Of a stretch of DNA of 35,961 bases, positions 30,223 through 35,961 are shown one piece after another. The DNA lies in contig JAGWWT010000012.1 of assembly GCA_018970245.1 (NCBI GenBank), positions 1 to 35,961 on the forward strand, given 5' to 3'. The first letter of the stretch is position 1, and every line of letters begins with the position of its first letter. The notes under the pieces were generated by a model that had not been told where the DNA came from, ran no database searches, and saw only the letters and a list, made by a program, of their open reading frames with translations. The translations under genes and the position numbers were made by a program. This DNA comes from Patescibacteria group bacterium. Its GTDB lineage: Bacteria; Patescibacteriota; Minisyncoccia; Phycocordibacterales; PALSA-1337.

Positions 30223-32330
30223 TGGTTAACCTCCTGCGTGGGAAGCATCGACGGGGCACCTTGTACACCCCCGGTTCGCAAGGCCGCTTGAAGCGTCTGA
30301 AGCACGATGCTTTGCACTTCATCCGGGGTCATTCCGGCCGCGATGGCAGCAATCCGGCGCGTTTCGGCGTCGTACGCCTTGATTTGCGCGCCGAACTCCT
30401 TGATCTGCGTTTCCTTCGCTTCCATCGTATTCTGTACGTTCTGCAACATCCCGTGCATCTGCTGAAGCTGCTGACCCAATTGCTGAATCTGTTGTTGCGC
30501 CGCCTGAAGGGCAGGGTCTTTCGAGGGGTCGCCCAACAAGTTCGGTGGAATCGCCTTCTGAAGCCGGCTGGCAAGCTCTTGTGCGCCCGGCCAGTCCATA
30601 TTCTTGACCAACAAATCGCCCGCAACCGCCCAAAGCTGCGGATTCGCCTTGAGGATATTTTCCATCTGGTCGAGCGCCTGTTGGCGTTTCGTCGCGTAAC
30701 CAGGCCCGGTCACCACGCAAACGTCGTAGGTGCCGACGCCAGGGTTGTAAATCTTTTCGATCACATTCCCGTTGACACCCTGAACCTCGCTGACCGCTTG
30801 TTCCTGCATCGGGTTGATCTTGACTTCCCGATGTTCACCACCCTCCCGGATGATCCGTGCGATGCGGAAGGTGTCATAGACCTTCGGAATGAGGTCGATG
30901 ATCTGCCGAGTCGCAAAGCGAATCGCCCGACTGTGGTTGTCCACGAAATGGAAGGTGCCCACGTCCCCCTCGCGCTGACGGGCCATAATCGCGGTCCCCG
31001 AACGCTCATTCGAGGTCATCCCGAGCGAAGCGTTGTACTGACCAGTCGTGGACTTGATATCGTCAGCGGCGCCTTGCTTCGCTTGCACGATGGCGACTTG
31101 CGGCATAGGCGGCGGCGAACGCTGTGGAAGCGGGAGTACCTGACCCGACACGTCATCGACCACGGCATTCGCTTCAAGGTAGGGCCAGTTCTTGATATTC
31201 GCGGTCTTCCACCGGGCTTCGAAGTTTTCAAACTGGCCCGCGTACCCGACGAACGGAGCCTTGGGTGCCAAGGCCAGGAATTCGACCTCGCTTGACGCCA
31301 TGTAGTTGTACATCCGCTGGGCATCCTTGGCAGCCCGCACGATGCCCGACACGTACAACTGCCCTTCGATTTCCCATTCGCTGCCCACGACACGGATGAC
31401 GGGAATCCATTGGCCTAACCAATCCGTCTCTTCAAGGATATCAAAGCCGTTGGTCTTGAGCCACTTCACCACTCGCTTTTCTGACTGGCGTGTTTTTGTC
31501 GGTTTACCGAACTCCCTGCGGAATTTCTGGTCCTTCGGTGTCCCGTCAAAGGCGGTTTGGTTGCCCGGATAGAGGTTAAGCGTCGCGGAACGGTGTTCGA
31601 CGTAGAAATACTCGGCAATTCGGACGGTCTTTTCCTTTACCCATTGAGTCAGATTTTCGTCGCCAATTCCGAGGTTTTCAAGCGAACTGACAGGCTTCGC
31701 GTCAGGAAACTTCCGCTCATACTCATCCTTGGAGATCTCTTCCGTGATAAAACACCAATCGGCGTCTGCTCCGCACGGATGCTGAATCAAGGGGTCCATA
31801 TAGACGCTGAAACTGTTGCGAATTCGACCGACCTTGATAACTTGATCGAAGGAGTCGGGGCTTTCGAACTCGGTCAAGAGCCGGAAGAACCCTTCCCCAT
31901 GCGTCACCTGGTTTTCGCAAGCCGTGTCGTACGCGATATCGGCTTCGGACGTGTACTGAATGTGCCGAACCATCCCTTCCAGGATTTCGGCAACCTCGAT
32001 ATCCGCACCCTCCCCCACCGGGATGACCTCGCCAGCCGGGTTGTTTTCCCGTTGATCGTTCGTCACCTGACGAATGTGCTGGGGGAGTTTGTTGACGGTC
32101 AGACACGGACGCGCATTGATCGTTTCACCCTGAAGCACCGTGCGGTTCTGAAGCACGTCGGGCGGCCATTGGTAGTGGTTGTCCGGGTCTGCTGCCGCGA
32201 ACTTCAGGTCATCAAGCTGGCGCGGGCGCGAGGTCGCATAGGCCGCGATCGCATTCGCCAACCGCTTGCGTGCGTCGGCCAGGATCTTTTCCGTGCGTTC
32301 GTCGGCCACTGGGTTCAAGCACCCATCCAT
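30219..32330 (-). CDS. Portal protein, P22 gp1-like, 703 aa
   Basis: ATG at 32330, overlapping the large terminase end by 16 bases. The sequence follows the P22 portal family: LDDLKFAAADPDNHYQWP near the start, RPCLTVNKLPQHIRQVTNDQRENNP, FSVYMDPLIQHPCGADADW, IPVIRVVGSEWEIEGQ, and GQYNASLGMTSNERSG. A long Gln-rich helical C-terminus (ALQAAQQQIQQLGQQLQQMHG onwards) fits the barrel or helical crown of P22-type portals. At 703 residues it is close to gp1 length. It forms the twelve-part ring through which DNA is packed by the terminase and which binds the gp4-like ring. Confidence 0.92.
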   Translation of the reverse strand: MDGCLNPVADERTEKILADARKRLANAIAAYATSRPRQLDDLKFAAADPDNHYQWPPDVLQNRTVLQGETINARPCLTVNKLPQHIRQVTNDQRENNPAGEVIPVGEGADIEVAEILEGMVRHIQYTSEADIAYDTACENQVTHGEGFFRLLTEFESPDSFDQVIKVGRIRNSFSVYMDPLIQHPCGADADWCFITEEISKDEYERKFPDAKPVSSLENLGIGDENLTQWVKEKTVRIAEYFYVEHRSATLNLYPGNQTAFDGTPKDQKFRREFGKPTKTRQSEKRVVKWLKTNGFDILEETDWLGQWIPVIRVVGSEWEIEGQLYVSGIVRAAKDAQRMYNYMASSEVEFLALAPKAPFVGYAGQFENFEARWKTANIKNWPYLEANAVVDDVSGQVLPLPQRSPPPMPQVAIVQAKQGAADDIKSTTGQYNASLGMTSNERSGTAIMARQREGDVGTFHFVDNHSRAIRFATRQIIDLIPKVYDTFRIARIIREGGEHREVKINPMQEQAVSEVQGVNGNVIEKIYNPGVGTYDVCVVTGPGYATKRQQALDQMENILKANPQLWAVAGDLLVKNMDWPGAQELASRLQKAIPPNLLGDPSKDPALQAAQQQIQQLGQQLQQMHGMLQNVQNTMEAKETQIKEFGAQIKAYDAETRRIAAIAAGMTPDEVQSIVLQTLQAALRTGGVQGAPSMLPTQEVNQ

Positions 32331-33853
32331 CCGGTATGCGTCGCGGGGGTATCGGCGTCGATGGACGACCGCTTGCCATTATACACGCGATGGGCCACCG
32401 GGAAAGCAAAAGTTACCGCCAAAGCATCCGCCGTGTCCGGGGATGCTAGTCCCCGCGCCTTCATCTCTTTCTTCGATTCGAGGAACATCTTGCCCGACGA
32501 ATCCGGCTTCTTCTTCGGTCCCTTCAGGTCATCTATCAGCCGCTTGTCGTTCGGGATCGTTGCTGTCCGTAGCCAGACCTTCACAGCACCCCATATTTCG
32601 GCACGCTTGTTGCCGAAACGTACGGAGTCGTGGGCCGCCCAACTGAAATTCACGCCGCGAATCCGGTACCGTTGCTCCTTCACACGGTCCATGATCGGAC
32701 CCCCAAGCCCCGTTTCGTCGATGACGGTCAATGCTGGCTGGAATTCACAAATCGCGTCGATGATATGTCCGACCCCTTCCATCGTGCCCGCTTCCGAGTC
32801 CGGGTCGATCTTGAAGCGTCGAATTTCAAGTATCCGTCTCCCCTGGCGAATCAGGATGACAAACCAATCCGACCCCGTACGCGCCGGGTCCACCCCGATG
32901 ACGACGGGCGCGGTCGGGTCCACTGCCGCCGGCCGCTCGACCGCTCGCTTGACCAGTCCGTACGAAATGAATGTCTCATCCTCGCTGACCGGGAATTCAC
33001 CATAGACCTCCACCCGCGCTTCATCTGAATCCTCGCCGTATTCGTCGATGATCTCCTGATAGACCGCCTTATCGACCCCTTCCACCGTTCGAGCGTCGAT
33101 CTGTTCCGTTTCCCAAAAGTCCCGCTTCGCATTGAAGCACTCGAAGAAATACCCTTGATTCCGGCGGCCCTGACTGAACGCAAACCAGAAGCGCAACGGC
33201 GTCGGCTCGGTGAAATACCCGTTCGCAACCGCCCAAATCGCGTCAGGAATGCCGCTCCCTTCGTCGAAAGTCACCATCATCCCATCCGGGTTGTGCGGGC
33301 CGGCGTAAGCGTCCGGGTTGTCCTCGCTCCAGAGTTTCCCGAACGTCCCCCAGTAGCCCGTGCCCTTCTTCAAGTCCCGCTCGACCAGTTCCTTGAGCCA
33401 CTTGGCCGGCGTCATCGTGAGCCCGGAAATCTCAAACCAGTGTGAATTGATCGCCATCGCTTGCCACTTCATCAGTTCCGCGAAGGTGATATTCCGCAAC
33501 TGCGTCTCGGTATTCGCGGAAATGATATGTGTCGAGCCGATATGGCAAGAGTTGAACCACAACGACAACCAGGCAACTAGCGCGGACTTCCCCGGTCCAC
33601 GCCCCGAGGCGATTGCCCGCCGCAGTAGCCGGTACGCCCGCGTCAGCCGGCCGTTGAACAGGTGCTCGGCCATCCGACGCAGGAAACGCCGTTGCCACCG
33701 TCGCGGGCCTTCTACGTGCTCCAGCGGCGTCCCCGGCTGCCCCCACGGGAACGCGAACATCACGAACGCCTCCGGGTTGTCGGCAATCTCCGGCGACCAT
33801 AAGGCCGCCATCAACTCCTGTTCCTGGTCAGGGGTGTACTGCGGCTTCTGCAT
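32315..33853 (-). CDS. Terminase large subunit, 512 aa
   Basis: ATG at 33853, inside the end of the 62-aa gene. The ATPase domain has Walker A SGRGPGKS (83-90) and Walker B MVTFDEGSGI (D197, E198). The RNase H-like nuclease domain has VIGVDPARTG (D322), TVIDETGLGG (D379) and SPDTADALAV (D473, D476). All catalytic positions are intact. The protein packages DNA into the procapsid through the portal and cuts it at the end of each headful. It is followed directly by the portal gene. Confidence 0.93.
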   Translation of the reverse strand: MQKPQYTPDQEQELMAALWSPEIADNPEAFVMFAFPWGQPGTPLEHVEGPRRWQRRFLRRMAEHLFNGRLTRAYRLLRRAIASGRGPGKSALVAWLSLWFNSCHIGSTHIISANTETQLRNITFAELMKWQAMAINSHWFEISGLTMTPAKWLKELVERDLKKGTGYWGTFGKLWSEDNPDAYAGPHNPDGMMVTFDEGSGIPDAIWAVANGYFTEPTPLRFWFAFSQGRRNQGYFFECFNAKRDFWETEQIDARTVEGVDKAVYQEIIDEYGEDSDEARVEVYGEFPVSEDETFISYGLVKRAVERPAAVDPTAPVVIGVDPARTGSDWFVILIRQGRRILEIRRFKIDPDSEAGTMEGVGHIIDAICEFQPALTVIDETGLGGPIMDRVKEQRYRIRGVNFSWAAHDSVRFGNKRAEIWGAVKVWLRTATIPNDKRLIDDLKGPKKKPDSSGKMFLESKKEMKARGLASPDTADALAVTFAFPVAHRVYNGKRSSIDADTPATHTGWMGA

Positions 33854-34016
33854 CGATCAAGGACGACAGCGACTCGACCAACTCCCGCGCCGCCGTCGCC
33901 CGCTCCTCCCAACCCGCCGCGTCGGCCCATTGTTTGTCTGCTTTCGCAGCTTCCCACTCGATCAGACACTTCACCCGGTAGTCGTCGATAACGTTCAGGA
34001 TTCCTTGCGCGGTCAT
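33828..34016 (-). CDS. Small helical protein between terminase genes, 62 aa
   Basis: I choose ATG at 34016, in an ATGA overlap with the preceding 36-aa gene; a longer frame to 34136 would shadow that gene. The 62 residues (TAQGILNVIDDYRVKCLIEWE, ADAAGWEERATAARELVESLSSL) are all helical with many charged and Trp/Ala residues, a likely small coiled-coil protein. It overlaps the terminase start by 26 bases. It may help terminase assembly or be a small accessory gene; nothing identifies it. Confidence 0.65.
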   Translation of the reverse strand: MTAQGILNVIDDYRVKCLIEWEAAKADKQWADAAGWEERATAARELVESLSSLIDAEAAVHP

Positions 34017-34123
34017 CGCGGCATCTCGTCCATTCCGACCAGGATACCAGCCACGAAGACCACCACGATCTCGAAGGCGAACCACCCGGCCGCCAGCAGT
34101 ACACCGGCAATCACGATACTCAT
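34013..34123 (-). CDS. Small membrane protein, 36 aa
   Basis: A 36-codon frame is joined by ATGA overlaps on both sides: its ATG (34123) to the small terminase stop, and its stop to the 62-aa gene start. AGAGGA precedes the ATG. The product MSIVIAGVLLAAGWFAFEI continues as VVVFVAGILVG and ends MDEMPR. That is nearly one long hydrophobic segment able to span the membrane once, interrupted by a single Glu. The coupling strongly suggests translation. A membrane peptide among packaging genes is unexpected: it could belong to lysis control or superinfection exclusion. Confidence 0.62.
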   Translation of the reverse strand: MSIVIAGVLLAAGWFAFEIVVVFVAGILVGMDEMPR

Positions 34124-34665
34124 TCCTCTTCCCCATCCGTCAAGAGATTCACCACTTCCGCGTCGATTATCTCATCGACGGGTGCCAGCGAGGCCATCCG
34201 GGAACGTCCCTGTTCGAGTGCCGCCGTGATAGAAATGCTACTGGTCACGTCGATCTGCTTGACCGACCCATAACCCTTCCGATTGTCGCACTCCATCAAC
34301 CAGCGATAGCTGTCAACGATGAGCCGTGACCGCGACACGTCTTCCGTGCTGTCCTCGGCTATCGCGTGCTCGATGACGCGCCCGGCCCAAACCTCGGTGC
34401 GAATCTCCTTCGCTTCCTTGTACAGCCGTTCCCGTTCAACGTCCTTCTTGATCCAGCGGTAGAATGCCCCCTCATCCACCTTGATAGGAAGCTCCCGCAC
34501 CGCCCTTGAGAGTGTGAACCCTTCTGCGATGCACTCGAGCACGCGAGGAAACACCATCTCGAACTCGGCTGCGCTTCGAGCTTTACTCGGCTTCGGAAAC
34601 GGCGCGTCACCCGCAGTCAACCAATTCGGAAGACCGTTTGGGTCACGCGCTTCATTCGATTGCAT
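34120..34665 (-). CDS. Terminase small subunit, 181 aa
   Basis: First gene of the late operon; ATG at 34665 with a weak ribosome site. The 181-residue protein has a helix-turn-helix-like region, CIAEGFTLSRAVRELPIKVDEGAFYRWIKKD (about residues 45-75), where recognition would involve the DEGAFYRW helix. A charged coiled segment (ERERLYKEAKEIRTEVWAGRVIEHA) and a domain with SRLIVDSYRWLMECDNRKGYG follow, which is usual in small terminases. It should bind the packaging start site and regulate the large subunit. Identity is supported by the next genes (large terminase, portal). Confidence 0.82.
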   Translation of the reverse strand: MQSNEARDPNGLPNWLTAGDAPFPKPSKARSAAEFEMVFPRVLECIAEGFTLSRAVRELPIKVDEGAFYRWIKKDVERERLYKEAKEIRTEVWAGRVIEHAIAEDSTEDVSRSRLIVDSYRWLMECDNRKGYGSVKQIDVTSSISITAALEQGRSRMASLAPVDEIIDAEVVNLLTDGEEE

Positions 34666-34771
34666 TCGAGTTTCTATCGGATTTCAATTCGCGAGCCTTG
34701 AGTGAGGTCATTCGAAGTGAGACGAATCACCTTGCGACCCGCGAATGAGAGGTCGTGTATGTCTCGAACTC

Positions 34772-34800
34772 AATCTACCACGAAATGATACGGGCTTAAA
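34772..34800 (-). promoter_or_regulatory. Possible late promoter
   Basis: On the minus strand TTTAAG (34800-34795) and TAGATT (34777-34772) are 17 bases apart, upstream of the small terminase gene. The -35 match is weak, and late genes may need an activator. Any leader would be about 100 bases long. Low confidence. Confidence 0.35.
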
Positions 34801-34807
34801 CGTCGTA

Positions 34808-34835
34808 AACCCCCGCCGATGCCCTGGCGGGGGTT
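34808..34835. terminator. GC-rich hairpin upstream of the late operon
   Basis: A perfect 10-bp stem AACCCCCGCC / GGCGGGGGTT with loop GATGCCCT. It lies between the repeat-rich control region and the putative late promoter, so it may insulate late genes from leftward transcripts arising in the repeats. No T-run follows on either strand. Confidence 0.55.
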
Positions 34836-34925
34836 CGTAGCAAGGGGGCTTGCTGTGGTAAGGGAAGGACCCGATTCAGGAGACAGTCGCGTTGTGGGTG
34901 GACCCAGTGGGGAAATTTCAAGGCG

Positions 34926-35114
34926 GTGGGACTAAGGAACCGCGTGCGGACCACCAAGCACAAGTTCACCGAGGTTCAGTTCGGGACGCGGGTAATCAGG
35001 ATCGCCGCGCCTGCCCTATGGGTACCTGACGGGTTTGACAGGGTTCACGGTATCAAAGCGACCAAGGGGTTGTCAAGGAGATTTATTGATCGTTCTTCGC
35101 GGCGGTCAGGTTGA
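34926..35114 (+). CDS. Doubtful small frame, 62 aa
   Basis: GTG at 34926 has a weak AAGGCG upstream. The first half reads plausibly (TEVQFGTRVIRIAAPALWVP) and its codon third positions are GC-rich; the second half loses that bias. No coupling to other genes and no promoter is evident, and it lies in the repeat-rich control region. More likely chance than gene. Confidence 0.18.
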   Translation: MGLRNRVRTTKHKFTEVQFGTRVIRIAAPALWVPDGFDRVHGIKATKGLSRRFIDRSSRRSG

Positions 35115-35120
35115 CCGGAG

Positions 35121-35270
35121 TACGAAAATTTCGCGGAAAATCGGAAGGTGGGTTTCCGCGAAATTTTCGGAGTCCTTTATTTCGCGGAAAATCGGAAGGT
35201 GGGTTTTCGCGGAAAATCGGAGTCCTTTATTTCGCGGAAAAATCGGAGTCCTTTATTTCGCGGAAAATAA
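35121..35270. repeat. Tandem repeats of a TTTCGCGGAAAATCGG core
   Basis: The core TTCGCGGAAAA recurs five times on the plus strand and once inverted (TTTCCGCGAAATTTTCGG, at 35153-35170). It is organised as two 50-base units (35121-35170, 35171-35220), one 26-base unit (35221-35246) and a partial one (from 35247). AGTCCTTTAT joins the later units. AT-rich tracts alternate with the CGCGG core, as in iteron-type origins. Confidence 0.88.
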
Positions 35271-35420
35271 AAAGTGATTTATGGGGACCGACCTTGGCCA
35301 TACGGGACCGGCGCGGACCTGCCCACCCCACCACCCCACCATCCGGGATTTCCTCGCCGGCCGATGAACCCAGTGGGTCGCAATCGATGAACCCAGTGGG
35401 TTCACAATCGAGGTACCAGG

Positions 35421-35557
35421 AACCCACTGGGTTTAGTGGGTTTTACCGACGGTTTGCCAATACTGACAGCTTTGACAGCTTGAACCCACTGGGTTTAGTG
35501 GGTTTTACCGACGGCTTGCCAATATTGACAGCCTTGACAGCTTTAACCCACTGGGTT
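35421..35557. repeat. Two 62-bp direct repeats plus a partial third
   Basis: Units 35421-35482 and 35483-35544 differ at only a few bases. Each begins with the 13-bp site AACCCACTGGGTT, then TAGTGGGTTTTACCGACGG, then TTGCCAATA and two TGACAGC steps. A third unit starts at 35545 but keeps only the 13-bp site. Each TTGACA near the unit end stands 5 bases before the next 13-bp site. Confidence 0.9.
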
Positions 35558-35637
35558 CAACTCACAGACCCACTGGGTTCGATTTACAGACCCAGCGGGT
35601 TTTTACCACCTGTTTTTAGACCCACTGGGTTCAGAAA

Positions 35638-35660
35638 CGTACATACAAAGTGTATGTACG
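35638..35660. promoter_or_regulatory. 10-bp perfect palindrome, operator-like
   Basis: CGTACATACA and TGTATGTACG are exact inverted copies around the spacer AAG. AT-rich with a short spacer, it looks more like a dimer-binding operator than a terminator. It lies between the ninth and tenth copies of the 13-bp site. Confidence 0.65.
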
Positions 35661-35761
35661 GACAATATTGCCGAACGAGGAACCCCAAAAAGACTATGTA
35701 ACTAATTGTAAAGACCCACTGGGTTTCAGCCCTTCCCTATCCCCAAATCCCGTCAACTTCG

Positions 35762-35856
35762 TCTGTACTGACAGTTTGACAATACCCCGGAAAAAACCCA
35801 TCTATCCTATTCCATATACACCGAGGTTTTTTCGCAGGAAGTATTGTCAGTACAGA
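35762..35856. repeat. 12-bp inverted repeat flanking the pre-promoter segment
   Basis: TCTGTACTGACA (35762-35773) is repeated in inverse as TGTCAGTACAGA (35845-35856). A second overlapping pair, TGACAATAC (35777-35785) and GTATTGTCA (35841-35849), shares the same axis. The right arm overlaps the early -35 element and runs into the last 13-bp site, so a protein bridging the arms could control that promoter. Confidence 0.7.
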
Positions 35857-35872
35857 CCCAGTGGGGTAAGAT
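35844..35872 (+). promoter_or_regulatory. Predicted early promoter with operator in the spacer
   Basis: TTGTCA (35844-35849) and TAAGAT (35867-35872) are exactly 17 bases apart, a good sigma70-type match. The -10 is also present at 15-20 because of the terminal overlap. The 13-bp site GACCCAGTGGGGT fills 35855-35867, between the two hexamers, so a bound protein would block or reshape polymerase binding. Drives the early operon starting at 56. Confidence 0.68.
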
Positions 35873-35961
35873 GAAAAGGTAGGCAATCGAGCGAAAGGAC
35901 GGAACAAATGTACCAAACCTGGCACGGCAGTTATTTGCTTGAAATCTGGTCAGTAGACGGC
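35853..35961. repeat. Terminal direct repeat, right copy
   Basis: Exact copy of bases 1-109. It contains the last RACCCASTGGG-type site, the -10 element of the early promoter, the ribosome binding site and the first 18 codons of the first early gene. Count it once when the genome is circularised. Confidence 0.9.
35908..35961 (+). CDS. Duplicate 5' part of the first early gene (contig overlap)
   Basis: ATG at 35908 and the following 17 codons repeat bases 56-109. The frame runs off the end of the window. It is the same gene as the one at 56 and not a second copy, given circular closure. Confidence 0.85.
   Translation, partial: MYQTWHGSYLLEIWSVDG

Larger units (their letters stand above)
34901..35867. 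repeat. Eleven copies of a near-palindromic 13-bp site
   Basis: Copies of RACCCASTGGGTT (R = A/G, S = C/G) begin at 34901, 35367, 35390, 35421, 35483, 35545, 35567, 35589, 35619, 35713 and 35855. The half-sites are AACCCA and TGGGTT around one central base. The copy at 35589 has one change (CAGCGGG), and those at 34901 and 35855 end GGGG. Spacings include 23, 31, 62, 62, 22, 22, 30 and 94 bases, most of them near whole helical turns. Likely binding sites for a dimeric protein. Confidence 0.88.
34666..35907. other. Non-coding control region with dense repeats
   Basis: About 1.24 kb without a convincing gene separates the leftward late operon from the rightward early operon. From left to right it holds the possible late promoter, a GC-rich hairpin, tandem TTTCGCGGAAAATCGG-type repeats, eleven RACCCASTGGGTT-type sites, two 62-bp direct repeats, a 10-bp palindrome, a long inverted repeat and the early promoter. 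Many TTGACA-like hexamers occur. Such a concentration of phased short sites between divergent operons is typical of a replication origin, a centromere-like site or a multi-operator switch; sequence alone does not separate these. Confidence 0.8.

Noticed and set aside
35111-35701. Open frame of 196 codons on the plus strand in the control region
   Set aside because: It starts at a TTG without a ribosome site and is made entirely of the tandem repeats and 13-bp sites. The predicted protein is repetitive nonsense with no codon bias.
34901-35867. CRISPR-like array
   Set aside because: The repeated units are only 13 bp, near-palindromic and irregularly spaced, with partly identical spacers and no cas genes. 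An operator or iteron array explains them better.
35650-35874. Open frame of 74 codons just before the early promoter
   Set aside because: It runs through the palindromic sites, the inverted repeat and the promoter, has no ribosome site and shows no domain.
1-35961. tRNA genes, integrase, RNA polymerase gene, transposons
   Set aside because: I looked for tRNA T-arm patterns, tyrosine or serine recombinase motifs, single-subunit RNA polymerase motifs and insertion-sequence ends, and found nothing convincing.

Overview
The window is one complete small podophage-type genome on a circularly closing contig. The first 109 bases recur exactly as the last 109, so the unique length is about 35.85 kb. 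The virion genes are those of a P22-type short-tailed phage: P22-like portal, P22 gp5-like coat, gp4-like and gp10-like neck proteins, a coiled-coil protein in the gp26 needle position, and three large ejection-type proteins. No integrase, excisionase or CI-type repressor is visible, so a lytic or otherwise non-integrating life style is likely. The DNA is moderately GC-rich with strong Shine-Dalgarno sequences. A Gram-negative, probably proteobacterial (perhaps betaproteobacterial) host is my inference and is not proven.

Layout. (1) 56-2149, plus strand: a compressed early operon of about ten very small genes, most linked by ATGA or TAATG stop/start overlaps. It includes several Cys-pair (zinc-type) proteins, a one-helix membrane peptide and a helix-turn-helix protein. 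(2) 2181-4652, minus strand: one isolated gene for a primase-polymerase/DUF3987 helicase-like protein, convergent with block 1 and divergent from block 3. (3) 4746-12244, plus strand: the replication operon, with a ribbon-helix-helix regulator, a Pro-rich protein, a DUF2800 RecB/Cas4-like nuclease, a DUF2815 ssDNA-binding protein, a basic DUF6582-like protein, a family B DNA polymerase, a VRR-NUC nuclease, an SNF2 helicase and three small proteins. (4) 12299-34665, minus strand: the late operon. In transcription order it holds small terminase, two small proteins, large terminase, portal, two accessory/fibre-like proteins, scaffold, coat, decoration-type proteins, neck, needle, tail fibre, three ejection proteins, then lysis (holin candidate, DUF1003 membrane protein, GH73 endolysin) and a last unknown. 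(5) About 34670-35907 (and 1-55): a 1.2 kb non-coding control region packed with repeats.

How it works together. The control region separates the late operon (leftward) from the early operon (rightward). It carries eleven copies of a near-palindromic 13-bp site (consensus RACCCASTGGGTT). Most neighbouring copies are spaced at near-integral helical turns, and five lie exactly 5 bp after a -35-like hexamer. The last copy sits inside the spacer of a good sigma70-type promoter for the early operon. This region is the best candidate for a new regulatory or replication-origin system. Other points worth checking are a DUF2800 nuclease whose two N-terminal motif blocks appear exchanged relative to the family order, a cluster of very small genes, a 36-residue membrane protein between the terminase subunits, and in-frame tandem repeats in three virion proteins. 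Strong hairpins close the convergent gene ends near 2170 and 12260.
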